This document shows positions 63,548 through 64,000 of a DNA stretch of 64,000 nucleotides, in pieces; positions within the stretch are counted from its first letter, which is position 1, and every line of letters starts with the position of its first letter. Made by a program: the position numbers and the translations under genes. The DNA is taken from contig CAKPST010000001.1 in the NCBI GenBank assembly GCA_934183355.1, positions 1 to 64,000 of the forward strand, read 5' to 3'. This DNA comes from an uncultured Prevotella sp. (GTDB taxonomy: Bacteria; Bacteroidota; Bacteroidia; Bacteroidales; Bacteroidaceae). The notes beneath the pieces were generated by a model that was not told where the DNA came from, searched no databases, and saw only the letters and a program-made list of their open reading frames with translations.

Positions 63548-64000
63548 ATGAAATATAAGTGTGCTTTGACCATCGCCGGAAGCGACAGCGTGGGCGGTGC
63601 CGGTATACAGGCAGACATCAAGACGATGTCGGCATTGGGCGTGTATGCGGCTTCAGCCATAACAGCTGTGACTGTGCAGAACACGCTCGGAGTGTATGAC
63701 ATACAGGCACTGCGCCCAGAAATAGTGGGCGGACAGATACGTGCTGTGATGGACGACATCGCTCCGATGGCGGTGAAGATTGGTATGGTGAACGATGCTC
63801 AGACCATACATGCCATAGCCGAGGCGCTGGACGAGTATGAGGGAGTGCAGATAGTGGTAGACCCAGTAATGGTGTCGACAAGCGGATGTAGACTGATGCA
63901 GGACGACGCGCTGAACGTGTTTTGCACCGAACTGATGCCATTGGCGGCATTGTTGACACCAAATGTGCCTGAGGCTGAGATTCTTGCCGGAATGAAAATA
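63548..64000 (+). CDS. thiD: Hydroxymethylpyrimidine/phosphomethylpyrimidine kinase, partial
   Basis: The first 151 codons of a thiamine-pathway kinase, cut by the right edge of the window. It starts MKYKCALTIAGSDSVGGAGI with the ThiD signature (GSDS then GGAGIQADIKT), continues with TAVTVQNT, KIGMV and VVDPVMVSTSG, all expected for the family, and ends TPNVPEAEILAGMKI. It phosphorylates HMP and HMP-P for thiamine diphosphate. Only 52 bp lie between the CDF stop and this start, and no TPP riboswitch is visible. Confidence 0.95.
   Translation, partial: MKYKCALTIAGSDSVGGAGIQADIKTMSALGVYAASAITAVTVQNTLGVYDIQALRPEIVGGQIRAVMDDIAPMAVKIGMVNDAQTIHAIAEALDEYEGVQIVVDPVMVSTSGCRLMQDDALNVFCTELMPLAALLTPNVPEAEILAGMKI

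Overview
The window is ordinary chromosomal DNA from a Bacteroidales bacterium, most likely Prevotella or Segatella. The evidence is a SusC/SusD pair, type IX secretion system (T9SS) sorting tails, a GH97 and a GH20 glycosidase, a vitamin B12-dependent ribonucleotide reductase, an inositol/sphingolipid-type operon, and Bacteroidetes promoters (-33 TTTG, about 19-21 bp, -7 TAnnTTTG) in front of most transcription units. I see no rRNA, tRNA, CRISPR array, phage or insertion sequence with a transposase. The thiD gene runs off the right edge.

Layout. 0.2-9.7 kb: a secreted C10 cysteine protease, a SusD/SusC pair facing it, an AAA-ATPase/PD-(D/E)XK protein directly upstream of susC, and a LuxR-type response regulator. 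9.7-14.5 kb: a DUF5686 outer-membrane protein, then a divergent operon of GtrA, CDP-alcohol phosphatidyltransferase and a PAP2/Aur1-like enzyme, which suggests inositol-lipid synthesis. 14.5-15.2 kb: a non-coding, MITE-like element with inverted ends and a 22-bp tandem repeat, plus a coding remnant. 15.2-26 kb: a GH97 glucosidase, the T9SS anchor PorE, an ECF-sigma operon, a solute:sodium symporter, an AraC regulator and gpmI. 26-35.4 kb: menC, a DUF2807 protein, a DHH phosphoesterase, a DUF4827 lipoprotein, glmM, a 42-residue protein, rpe, a second ECF sigma factor and two proteins of unknown function. 35.5-47.5 kb: topB, pepT, a CPA2 antiporter behind a 33-bp triple repeat, GH20 hexosaminidase and a serine-type sulfatase in divergent orientation, pgpA and dnaA. 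47.8-53.2 kb: mlaD-like and amidase genes, folB and nrdJ. 53.5-64 kb: typA, an outer-membrane barrel, an S8 protease, a tightly coupled three-gene operon of exported repeat proteins, a cation diffusion facilitator and thiD.

How the genes fit together. PorE is a structural part of the T9SS. At least five proteins here (C10 protease, 415-residue protein, S8 protease, and the 620- and 164-residue proteins) end in T9SS-like tails and are probable cargo. The SusCD, GH97, GH20 and sulfatase genes point to foraging on complex glycans, alpha-glucan and host-type amino-sugar or sulfated glycans. The least explained parts are the exported repeat-protein operon at 58.4-62.2 kb, the element at 14.5-14.9 kb, the 33-bp repeat before the antiporter, and a possible minus-strand small RNA near 43.6 kb. 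All assignments come from reading motifs by eye. No database search was run.
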